Of a stretch of 64,000 bases of DNA, positions 19,148-29,537 are shown in pieces. The notes under the pieces were generated by a model that was not told the origin of the DNA, ran no database searches, and was given only the letters and a program-made list of their open reading frames with translations. Within the stretch, counting starts at the first letter, position 1. Each line of letters begins with the position of its first letter. The position numbers were made by a program, and so were the translations under genes. The stretch is from positions 25,615 through 89,614 of the forward strand of contig NZ_FRFA01000018.1 of the NCBI RefSeq assembly GCF_900143535.1, written 5' to 3'. Source of the DNA: Tateyamaria sp. Alg231-49. Its GTDB lineage: Bacteria > Pseudomonadota > Alphaproteobacteria > Rhodobacterales > Rhodobacteraceae.

Positions 19148-19891
19148 ATGTCACTTTGGGAATATGCCAATCCGGTCAAGTTCTTGGCCTTAAGCGAACG
19201 GGTCATGCCGTGGCTTTGGGTGTCGTCGGGCATTTGCCTTGCTGTGGGGCTGATCTGGGGCTTTTTCTTCACTCCGGATGATTTCCGCCAAGGGTCTACC
19301 GTCAAGATCATCTATCTGCATGTGCCCGCTGCTTTAATGGCGATCAATGCGTGGTTCATGATGCTGGTGGCCTCGCTGATCTGGATCGTGCGGCGGCATC
19401 ATGTGTCAGCACTTGCGGCGCGTGCGGCGGCGCCAGTGGGCGTTGTGATGACGTTGATCGCGCTGTTCACCGGGGCGATCTGGGGCCAACCGATGTGGGG
19501 GACATGGTGGGCCTGGGATCCGCGCCTGACATCGTTCCTGATCCTGTTCCTGTTCTATCTGGGCTACATCGCCCTGTGGGAGGCCATTGAGGACCCGGAT
19601 ACGGGTGCTGATCTGACGTCGATCCTGTGTCTTGTGGGCACGGTGTTTGCAGTGCTGTCGCGTTACGCAGTCAACTTCTGGAATCAGGGGTTGCATCAGG
19701 GGGCGTCGTTGAGCCTCGACAAGGAAGAGAACGTGGCAGATGTGTTCTATCAGCCGCTGCTGGTGTGTATCGCAGGCTTTGTTCTGCTGTTCCTGGCGCT
19801 GGTGTTGTACCGGACAGGCACCGAAATTCGAGTGCGTCGGACGCGGGCGCTGATCGCCCGCGAAGGGCGCAATCTGGAGCAGGGGGCATGA
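19148..19891 (+). CDS. ccmC: Heme handling protein CcmC
   Basis: This 247-residue inner membrane protein has six TM helices. The tryptophan-rich WWD motif GQPMWGTWWAWDPRLTS lies at about 116-132, and flanking His residues (LHVP and the periplasmic HQG) ligate heme. It loads heme onto CcmE. The ATG lies 47 bases after ccmB. The last bases overlap the start of ccmD (ATGATG). Confidence 0.95.
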   Translation: MSLWEYANPVKFLALSERVMPWLWVSSGICLAVGLIWGFFFTPDDFRQGSTVKIIYLHVPAALMAINAWFMMLVASLIWIVRRHHVSALAARAAAPVGVVMTLIALFTGAIWGQPMWGTWWAWDPRLTSFLILFLFYLGYIALWEAIEDPDTGADLTSILCLVGTVFAVLSRYAVNFWNQGLHQGASLSLDKEENVADVFYQPLLVCIAGFVLLFLALVLYRTGTEIRVRRTRALIAREGRNLEQGA

Positions 19892-20046
19892 TGCCGGACC
19901 TTGGCAAATACGCGGATGCGGTTCTGTCGGCCTATGCGGTGTCTATTGTGCTGTTGGTCGCGATTGTCGGCGTGAGCCTGTGGCGCGGAAAGCGCGTGCG
20001 CGCAGCCATGCGAGACGTTGAAAATCGGACCAAAAACAATGGCTAA
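19888..20046 (+). CDS. ccmD: Heme exporter small subunit CcmD
   Basis: This small gene sits exactly where ccmD is expected, between ccmC and ccmG. It encodes 52 residues: MMPDLGKYADAVLSAYAV, one TM helix (SIVLLVAIVGVSLW), then a basic cytoplasmic tail (RGKRVRAAMRDVE). CcmD helps release holo-CcmE from CcmABC. The start overlaps the ccmC stop and the end overlaps the ccmG start (ATGGCTAA). Confidence 0.88.
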   Translation: MMPDLGKYADAVLSAYAVSIVLLVAIVGVSLWRGKRVRAAMRDVENRTKNNG

Positions 20047-20581
20047 GCTGTCGCCTTTGATGTTGGCGCCCATCGGTATCTTTGCCGGATTCGTGGCGCT
20101 TGCGGCTGTGGGGATGTTTCGTGACAACCCTCGTGAATTGCCCTCAACCCGGTTGGGCCAACCCGCGCCCGAACTGACCGAAGAGACGCTTGGCGATTTG
20201 CCGGGCGTCACCCGTGAGATGCTGGCGAGTGGTGAGGTGACGCTGGTCAACTTCTGGGCATCATGGTGTCCGCCGTGTCGGGCCGAACACCCCAAATTGC
20301 TAGAGATGGCCGCCGCGGGCATTCCGATCGTTGGTGTCAATTTCCGAGACACAGAAAGCGCAGCGCGCGGCTATCTCGACGATGACGGGAACCCGTTTGT
20401 CGGCGTGGCCTTTGACCCCGCAGGCCGATCCGCTATCGACTGGGGGGTCACGGCCCCACCAGAGACATTCATTCTGGGGCGCGACGGGACCGTCCTGTTC
20501 CGCTATATCGGCCCGCTTGTGGGGTCGGATTACGAAAACCGGTTTGTGCCAGCATTTGAAGAGGCGCTCGCAAAAAAATAG
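20039..20581 (+). CDS. ccmG: Cytochrome c maturation thiol-disulfide reductase CcmG (DsbE)
   Basis: A 180-residue membrane-anchored thioredoxin-fold protein. The N-terminal helix (LMLAPIGIFAGFVALAAVG) holds it in the membrane. The active site WASWCPPCRAEHP lies near residues 72-84 and the cis-Pro is in GVTAPPETF. It reduces apocytochrome c cysteines before heme ligation. The start MAKLSP overlaps the end of ccmD by 8 bases; a Met 21 bases upstream lacks family support. It is the last gene of the ccm run. Confidence 0.93.
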   Translation: MAKLSPLMLAPIGIFAGFVALAAVGMFRDNPRELPSTRLGQPAPELTEETLGDLPGVTREMLASGEVTLVNFWASWCPPCRAEHPKLLEMAAAGIPIVGVNFRDTESAARGYLDDDGNPFVGVAFDPAGRSAIDWGVTAPPETFILGRDGTVLFRYIGPLVGSDYENRFVPAFEEALAKK

Positions 20582-20631
20582 CGCCCGCACACCGAGGTAT
20601 GCGAGCGAAATACGTGCTGATAAGTCTTTAA

Positions 20632-21315
20632 TTATGCGTTGCTGCGGCTCCGCATGAGAGCCATCAGGCCGAACCCGCCGATCAGGAGGAGTAGGCTGGC
20701 TGGTACTGGAACGACACTTACCTTGAATTCACCCACAGCACCGGACTCGGAATAGCTTACGATCAGCATGTCGCCAACGGCGCCTCCAAAGTCGAACAGA
20801 GTAAATTCGTTTGGGGTCTGAACGTTAGAAGTGTCGGATACATTTAGATCCACCACGGCCTGTGTCTGAACAGGGGCACCGTCCAACAACAGGCTCACAA
20901 ACGAGCCTTGCGCCGTATCAATCAGGAACACCTCGGTCAACGAGATGAGCGTCGCAAAGTCGAATATTAGGGTGCCACCGACCGCATCATCCGGAACGAT
21001 GGGATCCCCGGGGGCGGGCGCGTTTTCCTGAACGATAAGAATGTTGCCAAAGCCTCTTAGCGCACCTGATACGGAATTTGCGAACGGAGACGCCAGATCG
21101 ACGTCGCCACCAGTTACCGCGTCGGTGTCAAAAATGACTGCCTGATTGGTGCCGCCGAATGCAGAGATGTCTGCGACAATGCCACCGCCCAAGTTTACGT
21201 CCTTTGCGAGCACATCGCCTGAACTAAACCCTTCAAAATCGACAGTCGCCGCGCTGCTCATTGTCGCTGCGCTCATCATTATCGCACCGATTGATGCGCT
21301 TGAAAGATACTTCAT
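20632..21315 (-). CDS. Secreted protein with VPxPA-type C-terminal sorting tail
   Basis: This 227-residue exported protein has an N-terminal signal peptide (MKYLSSASIGAIMMSAATMSSA), an acidic beta-rich body with no family I recognise, and the tail VPVPASLLLLIGGFGLMALMRSR. That tail combines a V-P-x-P-A motif, a TM helix and a terminal basic cluster. It is the tripartite tail of the VPLPA-CTERM class, a PEP-CTERM relative found in Rhodobacterales and processed by a dedicated exosortase. No exosortase gene is in the window. The function is likely surface or matrix related. Two inverted repeats lie upstream. Confidence 0.75.
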   Translation of the reverse strand: MKYLSSASIGAIMMSAATMSSAATVDFEGFSSGDVLAKDVNLGGGIVADISAFGGTNQAVIFDTDAVTGGDVDLASPFANSVSGALRGFGNILIVQENAPAPGDPIVPDDAVGGTLIFDFATLISLTEVFLIDTAQGSFVSLLLDGAPVQTQAVVDLNVSDTSNVQTPNEFTLFDFGGAVGDMLIVSYSESGAVGEFKVSVVPVPASLLLLIGGFGLMALMRSRSNA

Positions 21316-21349
21316 CGTAAACCACTCCTATGACCAACTAGACAGAAAA

Positions 21350-21364
21350 GTCGTCACTGACGAC
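21350..21364. repeat. Short palindrome upstream of the VPxPA gene
   Basis: GTCGTC-ACT-GACGAC, perfect 6-bp arms, 35 bases upstream of the minus-strand start codon at 21315. It could be an operator or a 5'-UTR hairpin. Confidence 0.4.
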
Positions 21365-21393
21365 GTCTGTTGGGTCGTTGTGGTTACAATCAG

Positions 21394-21437
21394 GTATGCG
21401 TATCAAGCATTTATGAGTGCGTTTTTGATACGCGTAC
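21394..21437. promoter_or_regulatory. Long dyad upstream of the VPxPA gene
   Basis: GTATGCGTATCAA (21394-21406) faces TTGATACGCGTAC (21425-21437): 13-bp arms, 12 of 13 pairs, 18-base centre. It lies in an AT-rich stretch 80-120 bases upstream of the minus-strand start and is a good candidate binding site for a dimeric regulator. Confidence 0.5.
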
Positions 21438-21531
21438 TTTTAAATGCCTTGTCGCTAAAAAAACATCCTATTCACGGCTGTTTGCCAAATAATCTGGCGT
21501 GAATTGGGCGGTGATAAATAGTGAGAGGCCA

Positions 21532-21556
21532 CAAAAAAACCCGCCAAAGCGGGTTT
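21532..21556 (-). terminator. Terminator of acnA
   Basis: On the minus strand AAACCCGC-TTT-GGCGGGTTT is followed by a T-run (GGGTTTTTTTG). It starts 33 bases past the aconitase stop. Confidence 0.85.
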
Positions 21557-21588
21557 CTCTTGAGTTTTTTCAGGTGCCTTGAGGGGGT

Positions 21589-24276
<2,688 letters not shown>

Positions 24277-24375
24277 TGGGAAATCCTTTCCTTGCGGCGG
24301 CGGGGGGCTGTTTCGAGGGTGTCATGCCCCAAGGACCGGCGTGGTTCAACAGAAATTCAGACCCCTGCGACGATT

Positions 24376-24395
24376 TTGTATACCATGGTGTACAA
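24376..24395. promoter_or_regulatory. Palindrome between acnA and the DUF1223 gene
   Basis: TTGTATACCATGGTGTACAA is a 20-base dyad with a single mismatched pair, centred on CCATGG. It lies 100 bases upstream of acnA and about 130 upstream of the divergent plus-strand gene. The TTGTATAC/GTATACAA pattern is of the kind bound by GntR-family regulators; which one is not known. Confidence 0.5.
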
Positions 24396-24526
24396 TTTTA
24401 GGTCAAAACATGAATGTCACTGTCACACAACCTCAACAAACCTTGATTGGCGAAACCGAAATAGGCGGCGTATGTCTGTCCCGTATCGCCAAACAAAACA
24501 CATCAAAACACGATCGAGCTGCGCTT

Positions 24527-25219
24527 ATGAAACATCTGATTCCTCTGGTCATGGCTGCCTTTGCCGCGCTCAGCGCGCCGGTTTCGGCCCAATCCCCGGT
24601 GGTCGTGGAACTATTCACCTCGCAAGGGTGTTCATCTTGCCCGCCTGCGGACAAGCTGATGCATGAATTGGCCAAGCGGGACGACGTGATCGCGTTGGCC
24701 CTGCACGTGGATTATTGGGATTACATCGGCTGGAAGGACGAGTTTGCGCACCCGGCCAATGCCGATCGCCAGCGTGGCTATGCGATGGAGGCGGGACGGC
24801 GGTCTGTTTACACGCCGCAAATGATCATCAACGGGACCACCGACATTGTGGGTGCGCGGCCGATGGAACTGTCCAAGGCGATTGCGGATCACAGCGCTCT
24901 GACCTCTCCTGTGACGCTCAACGCCAAGCGGGACGGCGACGTGGTGCGGATTAGGGCCACCACTGCGGCGCGTAACACAGGTATGCTGGTCCATATGTTG
25001 CGCATTGAACCCGAGCGGACGGCCCGCATCACACGGGGCGAAAACGCGGGCCACACACTGACCTATGCCAACGTCACCGAAGACTGGAAAATCCTGCGCG
25101 AGTGGGACGGGGTGACTGATCTGGACCTTGAGGCGCAAGCCAGTGGCGACGCGCCTGTCGTTGTCATTGTTCAAGTGGGCCGCCATGGCCCCATTCTGGC
25201 AGCAGCACAGATACAATAG
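24527..25219 (+). CDS. Secreted DUF1223 thioredoxin-like protein
   Basis: This 230-residue protein has a signal peptide (MKHLIPLVMAAFAALSAPVSA) followed at once by VVELFTSQGCSSCPPADK, the family hallmark with a CSSC pair placed like a thioredoxin CxxC. HVDYWDYIGWKDEFA and YTPQMIING follow, also typical of DUF1223. A redox role in the periplasm is inferred from the fold and CxxC; no reaction is established. The start after CTT is chosen because it begins the signal peptide. It is divergent from acnA. Confidence 0.82.
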   Translation: MKHLIPLVMAAFAALSAPVSAQSPVVVELFTSQGCSSCPPADKLMHELAKRDDVIALALHVDYWDYIGWKDEFAHPANADRQRGYAMEAGRRSVYTPQMIINGTTDIVGARPMELSKAIADHSALTSPVTLNAKRDGDVVRIRATTAARNTGMLVHMLRIEPERTARITRGENAGHTLTYANVTEDWKILREWDGVTDLDLEAQASGDAPVVVIVQVGRHGPILAAAQIQ

Positions 25220-25258
25220 GCACGGCTCGGTTTGTTGCGGGCGTTCTCTGGCCGCAGA

Positions 25259-26152
25259 TCAGACCGTGCCGCGCCAGCGCCGAGCCACCCACAGCCATTG
25301 TTCCGGGTTCGCACGGATGCGCGCGCTGATGCTGTCATTCATGGCTTGGGTCATCGTGATCGGGTCCGAATGTTCGATCGGAGCCTCCATCACACATTCA
25401 AATGACAGCCCGTCCGCGCCCCGCAGTCCATAGAATGGAATCAGCAATGCATTATAGCGCAGAGCCAATTCCGCGGCGGAGACCGCAGTGTGTGCCGGTT
25501 TGCCCATGAAATCCAGAACTGGCGCGCCGTGCACGTGTTGGTCAAAGAGCAGCACCAGCTGCCCGCCAGCCTTGAGGTGGCGCACGAAACCGGCTGTTCC
25601 CTTGCGCCCTTTGGGAAACACAGGGCCACCAAAGGCCTGCATGGTGCGCACGTAATGGGCGTTGAAATAGGGATTCGCCATATCGCGATAAAGCCCGCCC
25701 ACATCAAACCCACGCGACACCAGCGTCGCCCGTACGGCTTCGTAATTTCCAAAGTGCCCGGTGACCAGAACCACGGGCTGACCCCGTGCCACCGCCTGTT
25801 GCAGATGGTCAAACCCTTCGCCTTTGATCTCGGCCCCGTTCTGGCGGGCAAGGAGTTGTTTTGTCGAATAGTTTTCGATCAAAGTCCGGCCTGCATTGTC
25901 GAGGCTGGCATGCGCGATGCGTCGGTGTTCGGCATGGGGCAGGTGGGGCAGGACGAATTCGAGGTTCTTTTGTGCACGGCGCATGTACCCGGACACGGGC
26001 GCTATGAAACGAGACAGAACCTTGCCCATGAACGGCACGCGCCAACGATAGGGCATCGCGAAGGCCGTTCCGATAAAGACCCGCGCAAGCAGGTTCACCG
26101 CGTAATACTCTACGCGCTTCTTGGGCGCTATGTCGGCAGGGTCTTGGGCCAT
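25259..26152 (-). CDS. Lysophospholipid/lipid A acyltransferase (LpxL/HtrB family)
   Basis: A 297-residue membrane-bound acyltransferase. The catalytic His-x4-Glu motif is in VTGHFGNYEA (about 132-137). Other family signs are an N-terminal hydrophobic patch, QVVLVTGHFG-type flanks, FPKGRKGTAGFVRHLKAGG and LLFDQHVHGAPVLDFMGKPAHT. Members add a secondary acyl chain to lipid A or lysophospholipids. The C-terminal PEQWLWVARRWRG is typical. It sits 27 bases downstream of the EamA transporter gene on the same strand, so the two may be co-transcribed. Confidence 0.87.
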   Translation of the reverse strand: MAQDPADIAPKKRVEYYAVNLLARVFIGTAFAMPYRWRVPFMGKVLSRFIAPVSGYMRRAQKNLEFVLPHLPHAEHRRIAHASLDNAGRTLIENYSTKQLLARQNGAEIKGEGFDHLQQAVARGQPVVLVTGHFGNYEAVRATLVSRGFDVGGLYRDMANPYFNAHYVRTMQAFGGPVFPKGRKGTAGFVRHLKAGGQLVLLFDQHVHGAPVLDFMGKPAHTAVSAAELALRYNALLIPFYGLRGADGLSFECVMEAPIEHSDPITMTQAMNDSISARIRANPEQWLWVARRWRGTV

Positions 26153-26179
26153 AGACTTCTTTGCTTTTTGGTTTGGCGC

Positions 26180-27043
26180 TCAGGCAACACGTGTTTCTCT
26201 ATGCCAGACATAAATCCCTGCCCCTGCGATCACAAGCGCGCCCAGCATGGTGAAGGCATCGGGGACCTCGCCAAACAGAACAAGCCCCCAGATCACAGCA
26301 AAGATCAGACCAGTGTAGTTGAATGGCGCAAGCAACCCTGCTTCGGCCATGCTCAGCGCGCGGATCAGCATCAACTGTCCTGCGGTGCCGACCGCTCCGA
26401 TCAGACACAGCAAGGCAATGCTGGTCAGATTAAAGGTGGGCATGTGAAAGGGCAGGATCAGGGTCAGGATCACGGCACCAACCAACCCTGTGTAGAACAG
26501 CGATGTCCATACGTCTTCGTCGGGACCAAGGCGGCGGGTGATCAGGGTGTAGCTGGCAAAGCAGAACGCGGCGACCAGCGGCAGCAACCCGGCAGGTTGG
26601 AACACGTCCGTCCCGGGCCGGATCACGATAAGTGCGCCGACAAGCGCAACCGCAATCGCACCGATCCGCCGCGGCCCAAGCGCTTCGCCCAGAAAGAGCG
26701 CCGCGCCCAAAGTGATAAGCAGCGGGTTCATCGCCATCACCGCAGTGGCTTCCGCAAGGCCAATTTGACCCAATGCCAGAAAGAAGAAAAATGTGGCCAT
26801 CATAAGCAAGAGGGACCGGGTGATTTGCAGTTTTGGGTAGGCACTATGGGCCACCTTGCGCAGGTGCGGTGCGACCAGAACCAGAACGATGAACATTTGC
26901 CCGGCATAGCGGGCCCAAAGGGCGGGAAGGGTCCCTGTCATCGGGCTGACGGCTTTGACTGCGACGTCCATAATTCCAAAACAAAAAATGGCCGCCACCG
27001 CCAGCAGAATGGCACGTTTCGGTGGAGGCGTCTTGTTTGTCAT
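26180..27043 (-). CDS. DMT-superfamily transporter (EamA domain)
   Basis: A 287-residue protein with ten TM helices arranged as two five-helix EamA repeats (about 10-135 and 150-280). The end of repeat 1 (LGEALGPRRIGAIAVALVGALIVI) mirrors that of repeat 2 (FGEVPDAFTMLGALVIAGAGIYV). Members export amino acids, nucleotides or other metabolites; the substrate cannot be read from sequence. It is the likely first gene of a pair with the acyltransferase. Confidence 0.85.
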   Translation of the reverse strand: MTNKTPPPKRAILLAVAAIFCFGIMDVAVKAVSPMTGTLPALWARYAGQMFIVLVLVAPHLRKVAHSAYPKLQITRSLLLMMATFFFFLALGQIGLAEATAVMAMNPLLITLGAALFLGEALGPRRIGAIAVALVGALIVIRPGTDVFQPAGLLPLVAAFCFASYTLITRRLGPDEDVWTSLFYTGLVGAVILTLILPFHMPTFNLTSIALLCLIGAVGTAGQLMLIRALSMAEAGLLAPFNYTGLIFAVIWGLVLFGEVPDAFTMLGALVIAGAGIYVWHRETRVA

Positions 27044-27362
27044 CTTGGTGGCTTAGTGGGTTTTTACAAAGAAGGGAACGCGGTGCGCAGTTCAGTGCAA
27101 ACTATTTGAAAACCGGAACATTTTATGAGGCCTTGCCGCATGAAACGCATCACACCTGAGCTGACCAAACAAGGTCGCGCCCCTTGCATAGAACATTCCA
27201 AGTCTCTGCCGCTTTTGTGCCAACCAGGGTGAAAGCAGAGCGCGGCCGCAAAGGACACTCAGGCCTATCACGGCCACCAAAGCGGCCTGCTTAGACGACA
27301 GGGATGCGCCTATCCCTTTGGGACACGCGCGTCACGCGGACCCTTTTGGATAGCGTACAGCA
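27044..27362. other. Intergenic stretch, no gene seen
   Basis: The 319 bases between the EamA transporter start and the FliG-like stop. Short open frames on both strands lack ribosome binding sites and protein character. The promoter of the EamA/acyltransferase pair should lie in its left part. Confidence 0.4.
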
Positions 27363-28433
27363 TCACTCCTCATCGGCGCTCAGCAGCACCAGATCGCCCG
27401 CATTCTCCATATCCCGGATGACCGTCACGATCATGGCCATTGCAGCGTCTGTGTCGGCGGGGGCCGGAGTGCCAGCCTCGCTCACTTCCTCGCGCAGCTG
27501 ATCGGCTAGACGGGCGGACATGTTTTCAAGGACGTATTCAACGCTGGCCTTCATCCCCATCAATCCAGCGCCGGCAAGGGCGGTGACAAGATCGGCCTGA
27601 TCGACATCGCGCACAATACGGGGGATGTCGCGGGGCGCGATGCGTTCGGGGATGTTGCCAAAGGTGAAAATCGCCTTGCGCACGGCATTGGCGAACCCCT
27701 CATCCGTCTCATCAAGGCCCTCCAGTACATCATCGCGTGTCATGGACGTGGAGGAATTCAGGATCGCGCCCACACGTTCGACCGGACCATCCTCAAAGGC
27801 GCTTACCGGGCGCGCGTCCAGTTGGGCGGCGAGCGACAGGCCAATGCGTTCCACGGCGTCGGGGCTGATGGCGCCAGTCTTGGACACGGCATAGGTAATC
27901 TGGCGCGCACGTGGCCCCGGCAACTGACCAAGCAGGGCAGCGGCCTTTTTCACGTCAAACTTGGACAGCGCCACTGCGGCCACCTCGATGCTTTCGTCCT
28001 GCAGAACGGGCAGCAGCAGGTCGTCGTCCATTTCGCGAATCCGGTCCCACGGGTTGCCGTTATCGCGCACACCGGTCTCTTTGCGTATGCGGGCGGCGGT
28101 TTGCGGGCTGATCTTACCGTCCAAAGCCGTCAGCGCACCGGCCATTCCACCGGGAAAGCGCAGGCCGATGCGTTCAACTTCGGCGGCAAATTCGGACACC
28201 ACAGAAGACAGCGTATCGCGATCCACCACGCGCATCGACCCCATCGCCTTGGTCAGGTGGGCCTGCAATTCTTCGGGCAACTCCTCAAGCGGGATGTCCG
28301 CGCCTTCGTTCAATATCAAGCGCACAACAATCGCGGCCTTGGCCCGCTGGCTGAGACGCATGGGGGGCAAAGAAGAACCGCCGCCCGACTGCACGATGGC
28401 ACGGGCGGCGGACACGGGTACCAGATCGGTCAT
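27363..28433 (-). CDS. FliG-like motor-switch protein, orphan
   Basis: This 356-residue protein aligns by eye with FliG over its middle and C-terminal domains. It has the armadillo-like repeats (LLPVLQDESIEVAAVALSKF, where FliG has the EHPQ motif), FTFGNIPERIAPRDIPRIVRDVDQADLVTALAGA, and ENMSARLADQLREEVSEAG, the torque-helix region. The Arg and acidic pair of that helix are kept (R and EE). The Lys after 'LVTAL' in enteric FliG is Ala, and EHPQ reads ESIE. No flagellar gene lies nearby; the neighbours are a TPR protein and purB. It may be a divergent FliG paralogue rather than the main switch protein. Confidence 0.72.
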   Translation of the reverse strand: MTDLVPVSAARAIVQSGGGSSLPPMRLSQRAKAAIVVRLILNEGADIPLEELPEELQAHLTKAMGSMRVVDRDTLSSVVSEFAAEVERIGLRFPGGMAGALTALDGKISPQTAARIRKETGVRDNGNPWDRIREMDDDLLLPVLQDESIEVAAVALSKFDVKKAAALLGQLPGPRARQITYAVSKTGAISPDAVERIGLSLAAQLDARPVSAFEDGPVERVGAILNSSTSMTRDDVLEGLDETDEGFANAVRKAIFTFGNIPERIAPRDIPRIVRDVDQADLVTALAGAGLMGMKASVEYVLENMSARLADQLREEVSEAGTPAPADTDAAMAMIVTVIRDMENAGDLVLLSADEE

Positions 28434-28508
28434 GTCCTGCCTTGAATCTGTTTCCAGACAGTTCTGGCAGGCAATGGTTGAAAAACTCTCAACCGCGACC
28501 GGGCAGGA

Positions 28509-29114
28509 TCAATAATTGTAGGTGGTGCCTGACTGAATTGCGTTGCGCAAAGAGGCCTCGGCCCATGTGCCAGCACCGCCGCGCGCCTGGATTTCACGCA
28601 GTTGCGTCATTGCCGCAACCTTGTCCCCGGCGGCAACATTGCCCTGACCCATGTAAGATCGGGCCAGAATGTTGTCTGGGTTCACGGTCAGGGCCTGCTC
28701 ATAATAAAGGTTCGCCTGTTCCAGATTGCCCAATTTACGCGCTGTGAACCCGCGATACGTCAGCACGCGATCATCCAACTGGTCGGGCATCTGATCGAGA
28801 ACGTCGATGGCTTCGCCATAGCGGCCTGCATAGGCAAGTTCACGCACAGCCTTGTAAAGGGTGTCGCTGTCCAGATGAGACGTTTTGTCGGGGCGCACAC
28901 ATTTTTTGATATCTGCATCCCACACGCCGTTCACCGGCTGAGAAAAACGTACGTATTTCTTGATTTCCGGATCCCACTGTTCTGCCTTCAGGCAGTCTTG
29001 GGTGGTCTCGGTTTTCTCTGGTTTGGATTCGCTTTCGCCGCCTGCTGCGAACGCAGCCGTGGGCAATGCGAGGGGCAGAGCAAGGGCGGATGTCAGGATC
29101 AAGGTGCGTAGCAT
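28509..29114 (-). CDS. Secreted tetratricopeptide-repeat protein
   Basis: This 201-residue protein has a signal peptide (MLRTLILTSALALPLALPTAAFA) followed by a charged linker. Next come two paired motifs of the form 'W(D)xxIKK(Y/C)VR', namely QWDPEIKKYVRFSQP and VWDADIKKCVRPDK. The C-terminus has TPR repeats (YAGRYGEAIDVLDQMPDQLDDR, LGNLEQANLYYEQALTVNPDN). The start after TTT is chosen for the signal peptide. It is 75 bases upstream of the fliG-like gene on the same strand. It is probably a periplasmic scaffold of unknown partner. Confidence 0.75.
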   Translation of the reverse strand: MLRTLILTSALALPLALPTAAFAAGGESESKPEKTETTQDCLKAEQWDPEIKKYVRFSQPVNGVWDADIKKCVRPDKTSHLDSDTLYKAVRELAYAGRYGEAIDVLDQMPDQLDDRVLTYRGFTARKLGNLEQANLYYEQALTVNPDNILARSYMGQGNVAAGDKVAAMTQLREIQARGGAGTWAEASLRNAIQSGTTYNY

Positions 29115-29219
29115 AAAAATCTCTCCGGTGTTGGACGCGCTTGGGCGTAAGATAAAAGGATGACCCCGCACGTCCCGGTTTTATGCGATCACGAAACCGT
29201 TATTTTTGCCGAAGATGAT

Positions 29220-29384
29220 TTAGCCGGTGGTCGGCAGGCAGGTTTTGGTGCTGGCGTCATAGGTGGTACCAGCAGCGCAGGACATGGCCTGCTGTTCAAT
29301 CTTGCCGTAATTACAGCCTTCTGCCAGCGCCAATGCAGGGGCGAGGGTGAGCGCCAGGGCCACAGCGAGCGTCTTGGTTGTCAT
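29220..29384 (-). CDS. Small secreted Cys-containing protein
   Basis: A 54-residue protein: a signal peptide (MTTKTLAVALALTLAPALALA), then a 33-residue mature part with three Cys (CNYGKIEQQAMSC...TKTCLPTTG). A strong ribosome binding site (AAAGGAGACG) stands 5-12 bases before the ATG and fixes the start. It lies between the TPR gene and purB on the same strand. The TPR protein carries a similar short 'D.x.KKCV' stretch after its signal peptide, but I see no real homology. The function is unknown. Confidence 0.65.
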   Translation of the reverse strand: MTTKTLAVALALTLAPALALAEGCNYGKIEQQAMSCAAGTTYDASTKTCLPTTG

Positions 29385-29537
29385 CAGTCGTCTCCTTTTG
29401 GTTAGAGGTGACGTTAGGGTAGGGCAGATTGGGCTGGGTTCAAAACAAATTATTGCCTCGGGCACATCAAGATGCACCTTGCTGCCCAATTTCCGCGCCC
29501 TTGTTTGATGGGCAGAGGTGTCCTCTGCCCGGCTGAT

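Noticed and set aside
25490..27109. 539-residue plus frame opposite the acyltransferase and EamA genes
   Set aside because: Antisense to two clear membrane-protein genes; its Gln/His/Lys-rich composition is what the complement of hydrophobic helices gives.
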